Shown here one piece after another: positions 6,952-11,255 of a DNA stretch of 11,255 nt. The notes below the pieces were generated by a model, which worked only from the letters and a program-made list of their open reading frames with translations, had not been told where the DNA came from and ran no database searches. The DNA is from Pseudonocardia sp. (GTDB lineage Bacteria; Actinomycetota; Actinomycetes; Mycobacteriales; Pseudonocardiaceae), in NCBI GenBank assembly GCA_030147065.1, contig JASLAP010000040.1:1-11255 (forward strand), written 5' to 3'. The translations under genes and the position numbers were made by a program. The number at the start of each line of letters is the position of its first letter. The first letter of the stretch is position 1.

Positions 6952-8705
6952 CCGGCCACGTGCACGAGCGGCGCGTTCCACCGGATGCAGATGTCGTTGG
7001 TGGTCTCCGAGGTGGGCTCGTCGAGGTAGCGGCGTTGGGGAGGCAGGCCGTCCAGTCGCGGATCGCTCGGGAAGCCCGCGTACACCCGCGAGTTCGGGCC
7101 GCCGGCCACCGCACCGGGCGGCGCCGGCGGCAGCCGCGGGTCGAGGTCGTGGCCGAACTGTCGGGTCCGCAGGTGGCGCGTGCAGTCGGTGCCGTAGCCG
7201 GTGAGGTAGCTCTGCCCGAGCGCGTTGCAGCCGAGCAGGTAGTCCATCCCGCGCACCACGCCGTCCCGGAAGCGGGTCTCGCCGGTGAGCCGGTGGGCCG
7301 CCACGAGCACGACGAGGTTGTTGAGGATCCGGCCGTTCGAGCCCCAGTCCCAGCCGTCCGGCGGCGCGTAGGGCTGCCCCCAGGGCTGGGCCGCCTGCAC
7401 CGCGCGGAGCCGGTCGGCCGCGGCGACGACGCCCGCCCGCACCCGGTCCCGATCGGGCAGCTCCGGTCCGGCGACCAGGGCGAGGTCGAGCCGGGCCGGT
7501 GCGGCCACCCGGTCGAAGTCGAAGCCGGCGGGCTCGAAGACGTCGGCGGTGTGCAGGTCGGAGCCGGTGACGTCGGCGAGGAACTCCGGCTCACCGGTGG
7601 CCAGCCACAGCCGCGCCGCCGCCCAGTAGCGGTCGTCGGCCGGGTCGTCGTCGCCGTAGGGACCGCCCCCGAACCGGCCCTCGTCCTCGGGCGCGACGAG
7701 CACCGGCTGCGTCCGGGCGGCCGCGTACGCCGTGCGGGCAGCGGCCAGCAGCCGGGCCGCGTAGGCGGGGTCGACCGGCCGCAGCAGCCGGGCACCCTGC
7801 GCGGTCACGGCCGCGAGGTGCCACGTGGCGACCGTCGAGGGCCGGTGCAGCACCCGCCGGGTCGGGTCCTCGTGCGGCAGCCCCGGCATCGGCGACCATC
7901 GCGTCCCGTGCACCCGGTGGAAGGCCATGCCGGCGTACTGCCGGCCCGCCGGGACCTGCATCCGCAGCAGCCAGTCGAGCTGCCAACGGCACTCCGCCAC
8001 CAGCAGGCGCAACAGCCGGTCGCCCCGCCCGGTGCGCCGGTGCGCGTCGACGGCGTGCAGCATCTGCCACAGCGCGATGCTGCCGCTGGTCACGTACTTG
8101 CCGTAGTCCCCGGCGTCGTACCACCCACCGGACACGTCGAACGTGCCGGTGACCCGCCAGCCGGGGTAGAGCCGATCGGCGTCCGGGCCGGACCAGGCCG
8201 GCACCGCGGTGTCGCCGCGGTTCGGCGCCCGGCCGGCGTGCCCGGCCGGGCGGGCGTATCCCGGCGCCAGCGCCTCGATGATCTCGCACCCCGACCGCAG
8301 GAGGTGGAAGACGTGCAGCGCATCCGCCGCGAGACCCGCGTACACGTCGTCGCGGATGCGGAAGGGGTGGCTGGTCGCACCGCCGACCGCGACGCGCAGG
8401 CCGTCCCCCTCCGCCGTCACGGCCGAGAAGTCGAGGACGTGGACCGCCAGTCCGGAGGTCGGTTCGGGCCGCTCGGGCCAGACCTGCGAACGTCCCCGCC
8501 AGACGGGCTCGCCCGCCGCGGTCACCAGGGCGAACTCCACCGGGTCACCGACTTCCGCCACCAGGACGGCCCGCTTCTCGGCCCGGACCGGGTAGCCGAC
8601 CTGGTTGACCCGCACCGCGGGGCGGCCGGTCACCAGCCGGGCCGCCGGCGTCCCCCGGCCGCCGGACCGGTCGATCGTGGGGCGGGTCGCGGCTCCAGCG
8701 CGCAC
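6912..8705 (-). CDS. Glycoside hydrolase family 9 (cellulase/glucanase-type) protein
   Basis: 597 residues: an Ig-like CelD_N domain (about 30-118, starting VRVNQVGYPV) and a GH9 (alpha/alpha)6 barrel (about 120-590). The nucleophile/base motif GGWYDAGDYGKYV (193-205) is intact, with Asp197 and Asp200. LLGCNALGQSYLTGYG (490-505) and AGGPNS (534-539) are also typical. Two active-site motifs are divergent: the usual HPHHR is HLRTRQFGH (511-519), and the acid Glu of the TNE-xxIxWNAPL motif is Asp571 (TNDICIRWNAPL, 569-580). No signal peptide or carbohydrate-binding module is evident, so location and activity are uncertain. Possible roles are beta-glucan or oligosaccharide hydrolysis, or a non-cellulase subfamily. 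The GTG at 8705 is seven bases after the small membrane gene; a start nearer residue 26 is possible. The tail overlaps the transporter by 40 bases. Confidence 0.88.
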   Translation of the reverse strand: MRAGAATRPTIDRSGGRGTPAARLVTGRPAVRVNQVGYPVRAEKRAVLVAEVGDPVEFALVTAAGEPVWRGRSQVWPERPEPTSGLAVHVLDFSAVTAEGDGLRVAVGGATSHPFRIRDDVYAGLAADALHVFHLLRSGCEIIEALAPGYARPAGHAGRAPNRGDTAVPAWSGPDADRLYPGWRVTGTFDVSGGWYDAGDYGKYVTSGSIALWQMLHAVDAHRRTGRGDRLLRLLVAECRWQLDWLLRMQVPAGRQYAGMAFHRVHGTRWSPMPGLPHEDPTRRVLHRPSTVATWHLAAVTAQGARLLRPVDPAYAARLLAAARTAYAAARTQPVLVAPEDEGRFGGGPYGDDDPADDRYWAAARLWLATGEPEFLADVTGSDLHTADVFEPAGFDFDRVAAPARLDLALVAGPELPDRDRVRAGVVAAADRLRAVQAAQPWGQPYAPPDGWDWGSNGRILNNLVVLVAAHRLTGETRFRDGVVRGMDYLLGCNALGQSYLTGYGTDCTRHLRTRQFGHDLDPRLPPAPPGAVAGGPNSRVYAGFPSDPRLDGLPPQRRYLDEPTSETTNDICIRWNAPLVHVAGYLDDGSTTSAGG

Positions 8706-8712
8706 ATGCGCT

Positions 8713-8937
8713 TCATGCTCCCCGAGCGGTGCGCCGCCCGCTGCGCCTGGCGGTGTACGGCAGCGCGAACAGGTACAGACCGGTGAACAGCAGCAGGGCG
8801 AGCGGGAGCAACGGCACGTAGGACACCCAGATGGCGGGCTCCTCCTGCAGCAGGACGACGACGGTGACGACGACGGTCACTGTGAAGGCGACAGCCAGCC
8901 AGCGGTGGATCTGGCGGACCCACTTGTTCCCGTTCAT
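8713..8937 (-). CDS. Small two-helix membrane protein of unknown function
   Basis: 74 residues. NKWVRQIHRWL (4-14) is an amphipathic entry resembling the start of PepSY-TM-type membrane proteins, followed by hydrophobic helices at about 13-30 and 39-60. They are separated by the short loop QEEPAIWVSY, and the protein ends with a basic Arg-rich tail. Similar small proteins occur in other actinobacteria without known function. The ATG at 8937 has an excellent AGGAGG five bases upstream, and a TAGCGT -10 box precedes it. It lies seven bases upstream of the GH9 gene on the same strand, so the two probably share a transcript, though a functional link is not shown. It could be an accessory membrane subunit or unrelated. 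Confidence 0.8.
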   Translation of the reverse strand: MNGNKWVRQIHRWLAVAFTVTVVVTVVVLLQEEPAIWVSYVPLLPLALLLFTGLYLFALPYTARRSGRRTARGA

Positions 8938-8964
8938 CAGGACCTCCTCGGTGGTGGGAGGCCC

Positions 8965-8970
8965 ACGCTA
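8965..8970 (-). promoter_or_regulatory. -10 box upstream of the small membrane protein / GH9 operon
   Basis: The complement of ACGCTA reads TAGCGT on the minus strand, fitting TANNNT, 27 bases before the ATG at 8937. It predicts a leader of about 20 bases containing the AGGAGG site. Confidence 0.45.
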
Positions 8971-8981
8971 GGAGCGGCCCG

Positions 8982-8995
8982 GAAGCCCGGGCTTC
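8982..8995. promoter_or_regulatory. Perfect 14-base palindrome at the -35 position
   Basis: GAAGCCCGGGCTTC is a perfect palindrome with no spacer, centred about 20 bases upstream of the TAGCGT -10 box, which places it over the expected -35 element of the small membrane protein/GH9 promoter. Likely an operator for an unidentified repressor. Confidence 0.45.
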
Positions 8996-9024
8996 TCGAT
9001 TCCTGACCGGTCGGGCCAGAACGG

Positions 9025-9041
9025 GGTCGACGGTGTCGACC
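9025..9041. repeat. Inverted repeat GGTCGAC-GGT-GTCGACC
   Basis: Perfect seven-base arms around a three-base centre in the non-coding stretch upstream of the small membrane protein/GH9 operon, about 70 bases upstream of the predicted transcription start. Possible second operator. Confidence 0.4.
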
Positions 9042-9061
9042 ATGCGGCCCGGCGCCATCCG

Positions 9062-9130
9062 CCGCGCACACCTCATGGCCACCGCGCACATTCCCCGACA
9101 TGCGCGCGGTGACCAACCGATGCGCGCGGT
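9062..9130. repeat. Four-box repeat array (ACCGCGC-type), two direct and two inverted copies
   Basis: CCGCGCACA occurs at 9062-9070 and 9082-9090. TGCGCGCGGT, whose complement is ACCGCGCGCA, occurs at 9101-9110 and 9121-9130, and each copy of that second pair is preceded by A. Both pairs repeat at exactly 20 bases, about two helical turns, and the pairs face each other 19 bases apart. The 210-base stretch 8938-9147 otherwise holds no gene, only the palindromes listed separately. Confidence 0.5.
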
Positions 9131-9135
9131 CGGTT
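9115..9135 (-). terminator. Possible stem-loop after the second XRE-cupin gene
   Basis: AACCGA (9115-9120) and TCGGTT (9130-9135) are perfect inverted arms around a nine-base loop, beginning 12 bases after the regulator stop at 9148. No U-tract. It overlaps the right half of the four-box array, so it may be part of that structure instead. Confidence 0.3.
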
Positions 9136-9147
9136 CCGGCTGGAGCG

Positions 9148-9720
9148 CTAGGCCTGGAGACTCGGCCCGAGGCGGGTGCGCTCGCCGACGTGGTCGAGGA
9201 TGCAGAGGACCTCGGCCGGACCGCCGTGGGCGCCGAAGGCGTGCGGCACCGTGGTGGAGAACTCGGCGGCCTCGCCGGTGCCGACCAGGGTCGTGCGTTC
9301 GCCGAGCCGCAGCACCACGGTGCCGGCCAGCACGGTGAACCTGTCCCGGCCCGGGTGCACCCGCAGGTCGGCCGGGACCCCCCGGGTGATCCGCAGCTTG
9401 GCCACCCGCATGCCCCGCGCGGCGCCCTCCCGGGTGAGCAGCCAGGTGGTGACGCCGCGCGCGTCGTCGCGGTACGGACGGATCGCCACGTCGGCGTCGG
9501 AGTCCGACTCGACCAGCCGGTCGAGCGTGGTGCCCAGGGCGCGGGCGAGCGGCGCCAGCTGGTCGAGGGCGATCCGCCGGTGGCCGGTCTCGATCCGGCT
9601 CAGCGTGGACGGGCTGAGGTAGCTGCGCGCGGCCAGCTCGTCGAGGGACCAGCCGCGGGCCAGGCGCAGCCCGCGGATGCGCTGCCGGACCAGGGCGTCC
9701 AGCTCACCGTCTTGCGTCAT
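9148..9720 (-). CDS. XRE-cupin transcriptional regulator, divergent from methyltransferase
   Basis: 190 residues. Residues 8-70 are an XRE helix-turn-helix (VRQRIRGLRLARGWSLDELA, then YLSPSTLSRIETGHRRIALDQL). Residues 105-180 are a cupin sensor (LRVHPGRDRFTVLAGTVVLRLG, 119-140; GEAAEFSTTVPHAFGA, 149-164). The ATG at 9720 is chosen because TAGCAT lies exactly seven bases upstream, giving a leaderless transcript, and because longer frames would run into the divergent methyltransferase start. The start codon is the centre of a perfect palindrome, so strong autoregulation is expected. It shares domain layout with the regulator at 5129-5698, though the two proteins are clearly diverged. The effector is unknown; the methyltransferase at 9768 is the likely target. 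Confidence 0.9.
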   Translation of the reverse strand: MTQDGELDALVRQRIRGLRLARGWSLDELAARSYLSPSTLSRIETGHRRIALDQLAPLARALGTTLDRLVESDSDADVAIRPYRDDARGVTTWLLTREGAARGMRVAKLRITRGVPADLRVHPGRDRFTVLAGTVVLRLGERTTLVGTGEAAEFSTTVPHAFGAHGGPAEVLCILDHVGERTRLGPSLQA

Positions 9721-9728
9721 ACGCAAGA
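9710..9728. promoter_or_regulatory. Operator palindrome over the start of the second XRE-cupin gene
   Basis: TCTTGCGT and ACGCAAGA are perfect eight-base arms around CAT, which is the complement of the regulator start codon. Binding would cover the regulator transcription start while lying about 40-58 bases upstream of the methyltransferase start, so one site could repress the regulator and act on the methyltransferase promoter. Confidence 0.65.
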
Positions 9729-9733
9729 TGCTA
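9728..9733 (-). promoter_or_regulatory. -10 box of the leaderless promoter of the second XRE-cupin gene
   Basis: TAGCAT on the minus strand (complement of ATGCTA), seven bases before the ATG at 9720, with no ribosome binding site. It shares one base with the operator. Confidence 0.6.
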
Positions 9734-9755
9734 TGCCTTCTGAACAAGATCCGGC

Positions 9756-9761
9756 TAGCGT
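9756..9761 (+). promoter_or_regulatory. -10 box of the leaderless promoter of the methyltransferase gene
   Basis: TAGCGT, six bases before the ATG at 9768. The expected -35 region overlaps the -10 box of the divergent regulator, so the two promoters may interfere with each other. Confidence 0.55.
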
Positions 9762-9767
9762 CGAGGC

Positions 9768-10604
9768 ATGACCCACTCGCACACCCACTCGCCCGGCGCC
9801 GACTCACCGGGCGCCCACGCGCACCTGGCCGAGATGCTCGACCTCGACGCCGAGGTCCTGCACGAGTACCACCGCGACGTCATCACCTGGGTCGGCTCGC
9901 TCGTGCCGGACCGGCCGCGCATCGTCGACCTCGGAGCCGGCACGGGCACCGGTTCGACCGCGCTGGCGCGACACCTGCCGGGGGCGGAGATCACCGCGGT
10001 CGACCGGGACGAGTCGATGCTCGAGCACCTGCGGGAGCGGGTCGCCGCGCTCGGCCTGGCCGACCGGATCCGGGCCGTCCAGGCCGACCTCGACCAGCCC
10101 TGGCCCGGGCTCGGCCCGGCCGACGTGGTGTGGGCGTCCGCCGCCATGCACCACATGGCCGACCCGGCCGACGCCGTGCGGCAGGCCTTCGCGGCGCTGC
10201 GGCCGGGCGGCCTGTTCGCGATCACCGAGCTCGATTCGATCCCCCGCTTCCTCGCCGACCCGCCCGGCGCGGCCCTGGAGGACCGCTGCCACGCCCTCCT
10301 GGACGCCCGCCGCACCGAGGCCGGGCTGCACATGCACGAGGACTGGGGTGCGCGGCTGGCCGCGGCGGGCTTCGCGATCGAGGCGGCGCGGCAGTTCGAC
10401 ATCGAGCTGAGGCCGCCACTGCCGGCCGCCGCGACGCGCTACGCGCAGGTGTCGATGGAACGCATGCGCCACGGCCTGGAGGGACGCATCAGCGCGGAGG
10501 ACGCGGCGGCGCTCGGCCGGCTGGTCGCCGATCTCGACGGCGGCCGCGGCGACCTCGCGGTCCGCGCGACCCGCATGGTCTGGCTGGCCCGCCGCCCAGC
10601 CTGA
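9768..10604 (+). CDS. Class I SAM-dependent methyltransferase with His-rich N-terminus
   Basis: 278 residues. Motif I is intact (RIVDLGAGTGTGSTALA, 51-67), followed by the SAM-ribose acid (ITAVDRDESML, 75-85), motif II/III elements (AVQADLDQPW, 103-112; DVVWASAAMHHM, 119-130) and LRPGGLFAITELDS (144-157). The fold is that of UbiE/Coq5-like small-molecule methyltransferases. Residues 1-19 hold six His (MTHSHTHSP and GAHAH), suggesting metal binding, with HHM at 128-130 and HMH at 188-190 adding more. The substrate is unknown. The ATG at 9768 is set by the leaderless -10 box. Divergent from an XRE-cupin regulator, an arrangement seen in other actinobacteria. No downstream partner on the same strand is convincing. 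Confidence 0.9.
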   Translation: MTHSHTHSPGADSPGAHAHLAEMLDLDAEVLHEYHRDVITWVGSLVPDRPRIVDLGAGTGTGSTALARHLPGAEITAVDRDESMLEHLRERVAALGLADRIRAVQADLDQPWPGLGPADVVWASAAMHHMADPADAVRQAFAALRPGGLFAITELDSIPRFLADPPGAALEDRCHALLDARRTEAGLHMHEDWGARLAAAGFAIEAARQFDIELRPPLPAAATRYAQVSMERMRHGLEGRISAEDAAALGRLVADLDGGRGDLAVRATRMVWLARRPA

Positions 10605-10909
10605 AGGACAGCGGAGACGGCAACTGGGGTCGAGTGCGTACCGCAGCGGCTGGAGGTGGTGCCGATGGCGTTCCTGCGGCGGGGCGCTACGTCAGGCGGT
10701 CATGGCGATTCCTACCCGTTCACCGAATCGGGTACGCGTGCCCGGTGTGGGCGCCATCGGTGACGTGGACGAAATAGCCGAACCACTACTTCCTGAGGAG
10801 TAGCGAGCTGTCGCTTGGCCTGCCTCGCCAGCTGCGTGGTCGGGGATGCCTCGACGGCGCGACGCCGTCGAGGCAAGCACCGCCAGCGCGGTCTTCCTGC
10901 TGATCAGGG
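10605..10909. other. Gene-free stretch beside tRNA-Ala
   Basis: About 305 bases with no supported gene. Part of it (roughly 10735-10815) is visibly less GC-rich than the genes around it. A 33-codon frame (10702-10803) has no ribosome binding site or recognisable product. A strong hairpin at 10847-10875 is listed separately. No integrase fragment and no second copy of the tRNA 3' end was seen. Confidence 0.5.
10847..10875 (-). terminator. Strong hairpin, probable terminator of tRNA-Ala transcription
   Basis: TGCCTCGACGGCG and CGCCGTCGAGGCA are perfect 13-base arms around a three-base loop, starting 34 bases beyond the CCA end of tRNA-Ala on the minus strand. There is no clear U-tract. It could also end transcripts arriving from the methyltransferase side. 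Confidence 0.6.
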
Positions 10910-10912
10910 TGG

Positions 10913-10985
10913 TGGAGACGAGGGGAATCGAACCCCTAACCCCCGCCTTGCAAAGGCGGTGCTCTGCCAATTGAGCTACGTCCCC
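10913..10985 (-). tRNA. tRNA-Ala (anticodon UGC)
   Basis: 73 bases fold into a full cloverleaf. The acceptor arm GGGGACG pairs with CGTCTCC (one G-U). The D arm is GCTC/GAGC, and the anticodon arm CCGCC/GGCGG carries a TTTGCAA loop (anticodon TGC). The T arm is GGGG-TTCGATT-CCCC, with discriminator A. The CCA tail is encoded (10910-10912). With tRNA-Ile nearby it is the usual pair found downstream of gyrA in actinobacteria. Confidence 0.97.
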
Positions 10986-10989
10986 GCAT

Positions 10990-11012
10990 CGAGCGGGGAC
11001 GGAACCCGCTCG
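10990..11012. other. Hairpin just upstream of tRNA-Ala
   Basis: CGAGCGGG and CCCGCTCG are perfect eight-base arms around a seven-base loop, four bases before the tRNA-Ala 5' end. It may end the DLW-39 transcript or mark a precursor-processing structure. Confidence 0.4.
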
Positions 11013-11025
11013 GCGGAGCGGAGCG

Positions 11026-11031
11026 ACCCTA
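11026..11031 (-). promoter_or_regulatory. Candidate -10 box for tRNA-Ala
   Basis: TAGGGT on the minus strand (complement of ACCCTA), directly after the DLW-39 stop codon, about 40 bases before tRNA-Ala. It would allow transcription of tRNA-Ala independent of tRNA-Ile. Confidence 0.35.
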
Positions 11032-11033
11032 CC

Positions 11034-11147
11034 TCAGTTCGAGGTGGCGTCGCGCCACAGGTCCTCGTCGGCGCGCGACGAGCGGACCTTGGAGAAGACC
11101 AGGGCGCCCGCTGCGAGCGCGACCACGACGGCGAGAAGCTTCTTCAT
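11034..11147 (-). CDS. DLW-39 family small protein
   Basis: 37 residues. MKKLL followed by a hydrophobic run to about residue 18 (AVVVALAAGALVF) forms one membrane helix or uncleaved signal. Then a charged tail SKVRSSRADE leads to the family signature DLW (residues 29-31), and the protein ends RDATSN. DLW-39 family proteins are conserved actinobacterial proteins of about 39 residues encoded next to the tRNA-Ile/tRNA-Ala genes near gyrA; their function is not known. The gene sits between the two tRNAs on the same strand, 34 bases after tRNA-Ile, and could be co-transcribed with it. No other in-frame start is available. Only a weak AGGA lies upstream. Confidence 0.85.
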   Translation of the reverse strand: MKKLLAVVVALAAGALVFSKVRSSRADEDLWRDATSN

Positions 11148-11181
11148 CGATGCACATCCTGCCTGTCCCGGGGATGGGGAG

Positions 11182-11255
11182 TGGGCCCAGCTGGATTTGA
11201 ACCAGCGACCTCGTCGTTATCAGCGACGCGCTCTAACCAACTGAGCTATGGGCCC
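11182..11255 (-). tRNA. tRNA-Ile (anticodon GAU)
   Basis: 74 bases giving a complete cloverleaf whose 5' end is the last base of the window. The acceptor arm GGGCCCA pairs with TGGGCCC. The anticodon arm CGTCG/CGACG carries a CTGATAA loop (anticodon GAT), the T arm is GCTGG-TTCAAAT-CCAGC, and the discriminator is A. The CCA tail is not encoded, unlike the neighbouring tRNA-Ala. Confidence 0.97.

Noticed and set aside
7820..7829. GCCACGTGGC as a second parS site
   Set aside because: Only the CACGTG core fits; flanks do not match and it lies inside GH9 coding sequence.
5439..8786. Open frame of 1115 codons on the plus strand
   Set aside because: Shadow frame over XRE, BenE and GH9 genes; low-complexity Arg/Gly/Ala composition typical of non-coding frames in GC-rich DNA.
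10702..10803. Small plus-strand frame of 33 codons
   Set aside because: No ribosome binding site, no recognisable product, and competing frames are equally open.
10692..10970. Minus-strand frame of 92 codons starting inside tRNA-Ala
   Set aside because: Its first residues are a translation of the tRNA gene, a common artefact; the rest has no domain.

Overview
The window is very GC-rich (third codon positions are almost all G or C), uses many GTG starts, and has TANNNT -10 boxes placed for leaderless transcripts. Together with the gene content, this points to a high-GC actinobacterium of the Pseudonocardiales/Geodermatophilales type. The two ends look like the conserved neighbourhood of the chromosomal origin. 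On the left are a zinc-motif rhomboid protease and a cyclophilin (ppiA type). On the right are tRNA-Ala(UGC), a 37-residue DLW-39 family protein and tRNA-Ile(GAU), a group normally found next to gyrA. A parS-like 16-mer at 3714-3729 also fits an origin-proximal position.

Layout: 1-1169 (minus) rhomboid (cut by the window edge) and cyclophilin; 1206-2723 (minus) a membrane-anchored alpha/beta hydrolase and an ABM-type monooxygenase; 2899-5112 (plus) a GNAT acetyltransferase, a methyltransferase that has lost its SAM-binding core by in-frame deletion, and a DcsG-like ATP-grasp ligase. From 5129 to 10604 come two regulator/target modules of similar design. An XRE-cupin regulator is divergent from a BenE-type transporter, and a second XRE-cupin regulator is divergent from a SAM-dependent methyltransferase with a His-rich N-terminus. 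Each has a perfect inverted repeat between or over the starts, with related half-sites (TTCCGT and TTGCGT). Between the modules lie, on the minus strand, a small two-helix membrane protein and a family 9 glycoside hydrolase, preceded by a 210-base non-coding stretch dense in repeats. The region 10605-10909 has no convincing gene and carries a strong hairpin that probably terminates tRNA-Ala transcription. The window closes with tRNA-Ala, the DLW-39 gene and tRNA-Ile on the minus strand.

How the parts relate: most of the middle is single-gene or two-gene units rather than one pathway. The clearest functional pairs are the two regulator/target modules and the small membrane gene upstream of the GH9 gene. 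I see no transposase, integrase, CRISPR array, toxin-antitoxin pair or biosynthetic cluster, and nothing I would call a complete new system. The best leads are the deleted methyltransferase, the parS-like site, the four-box repeat array at 9062-9130, the paired XRE operators, and the altered catalytic position in the GH9 protein.
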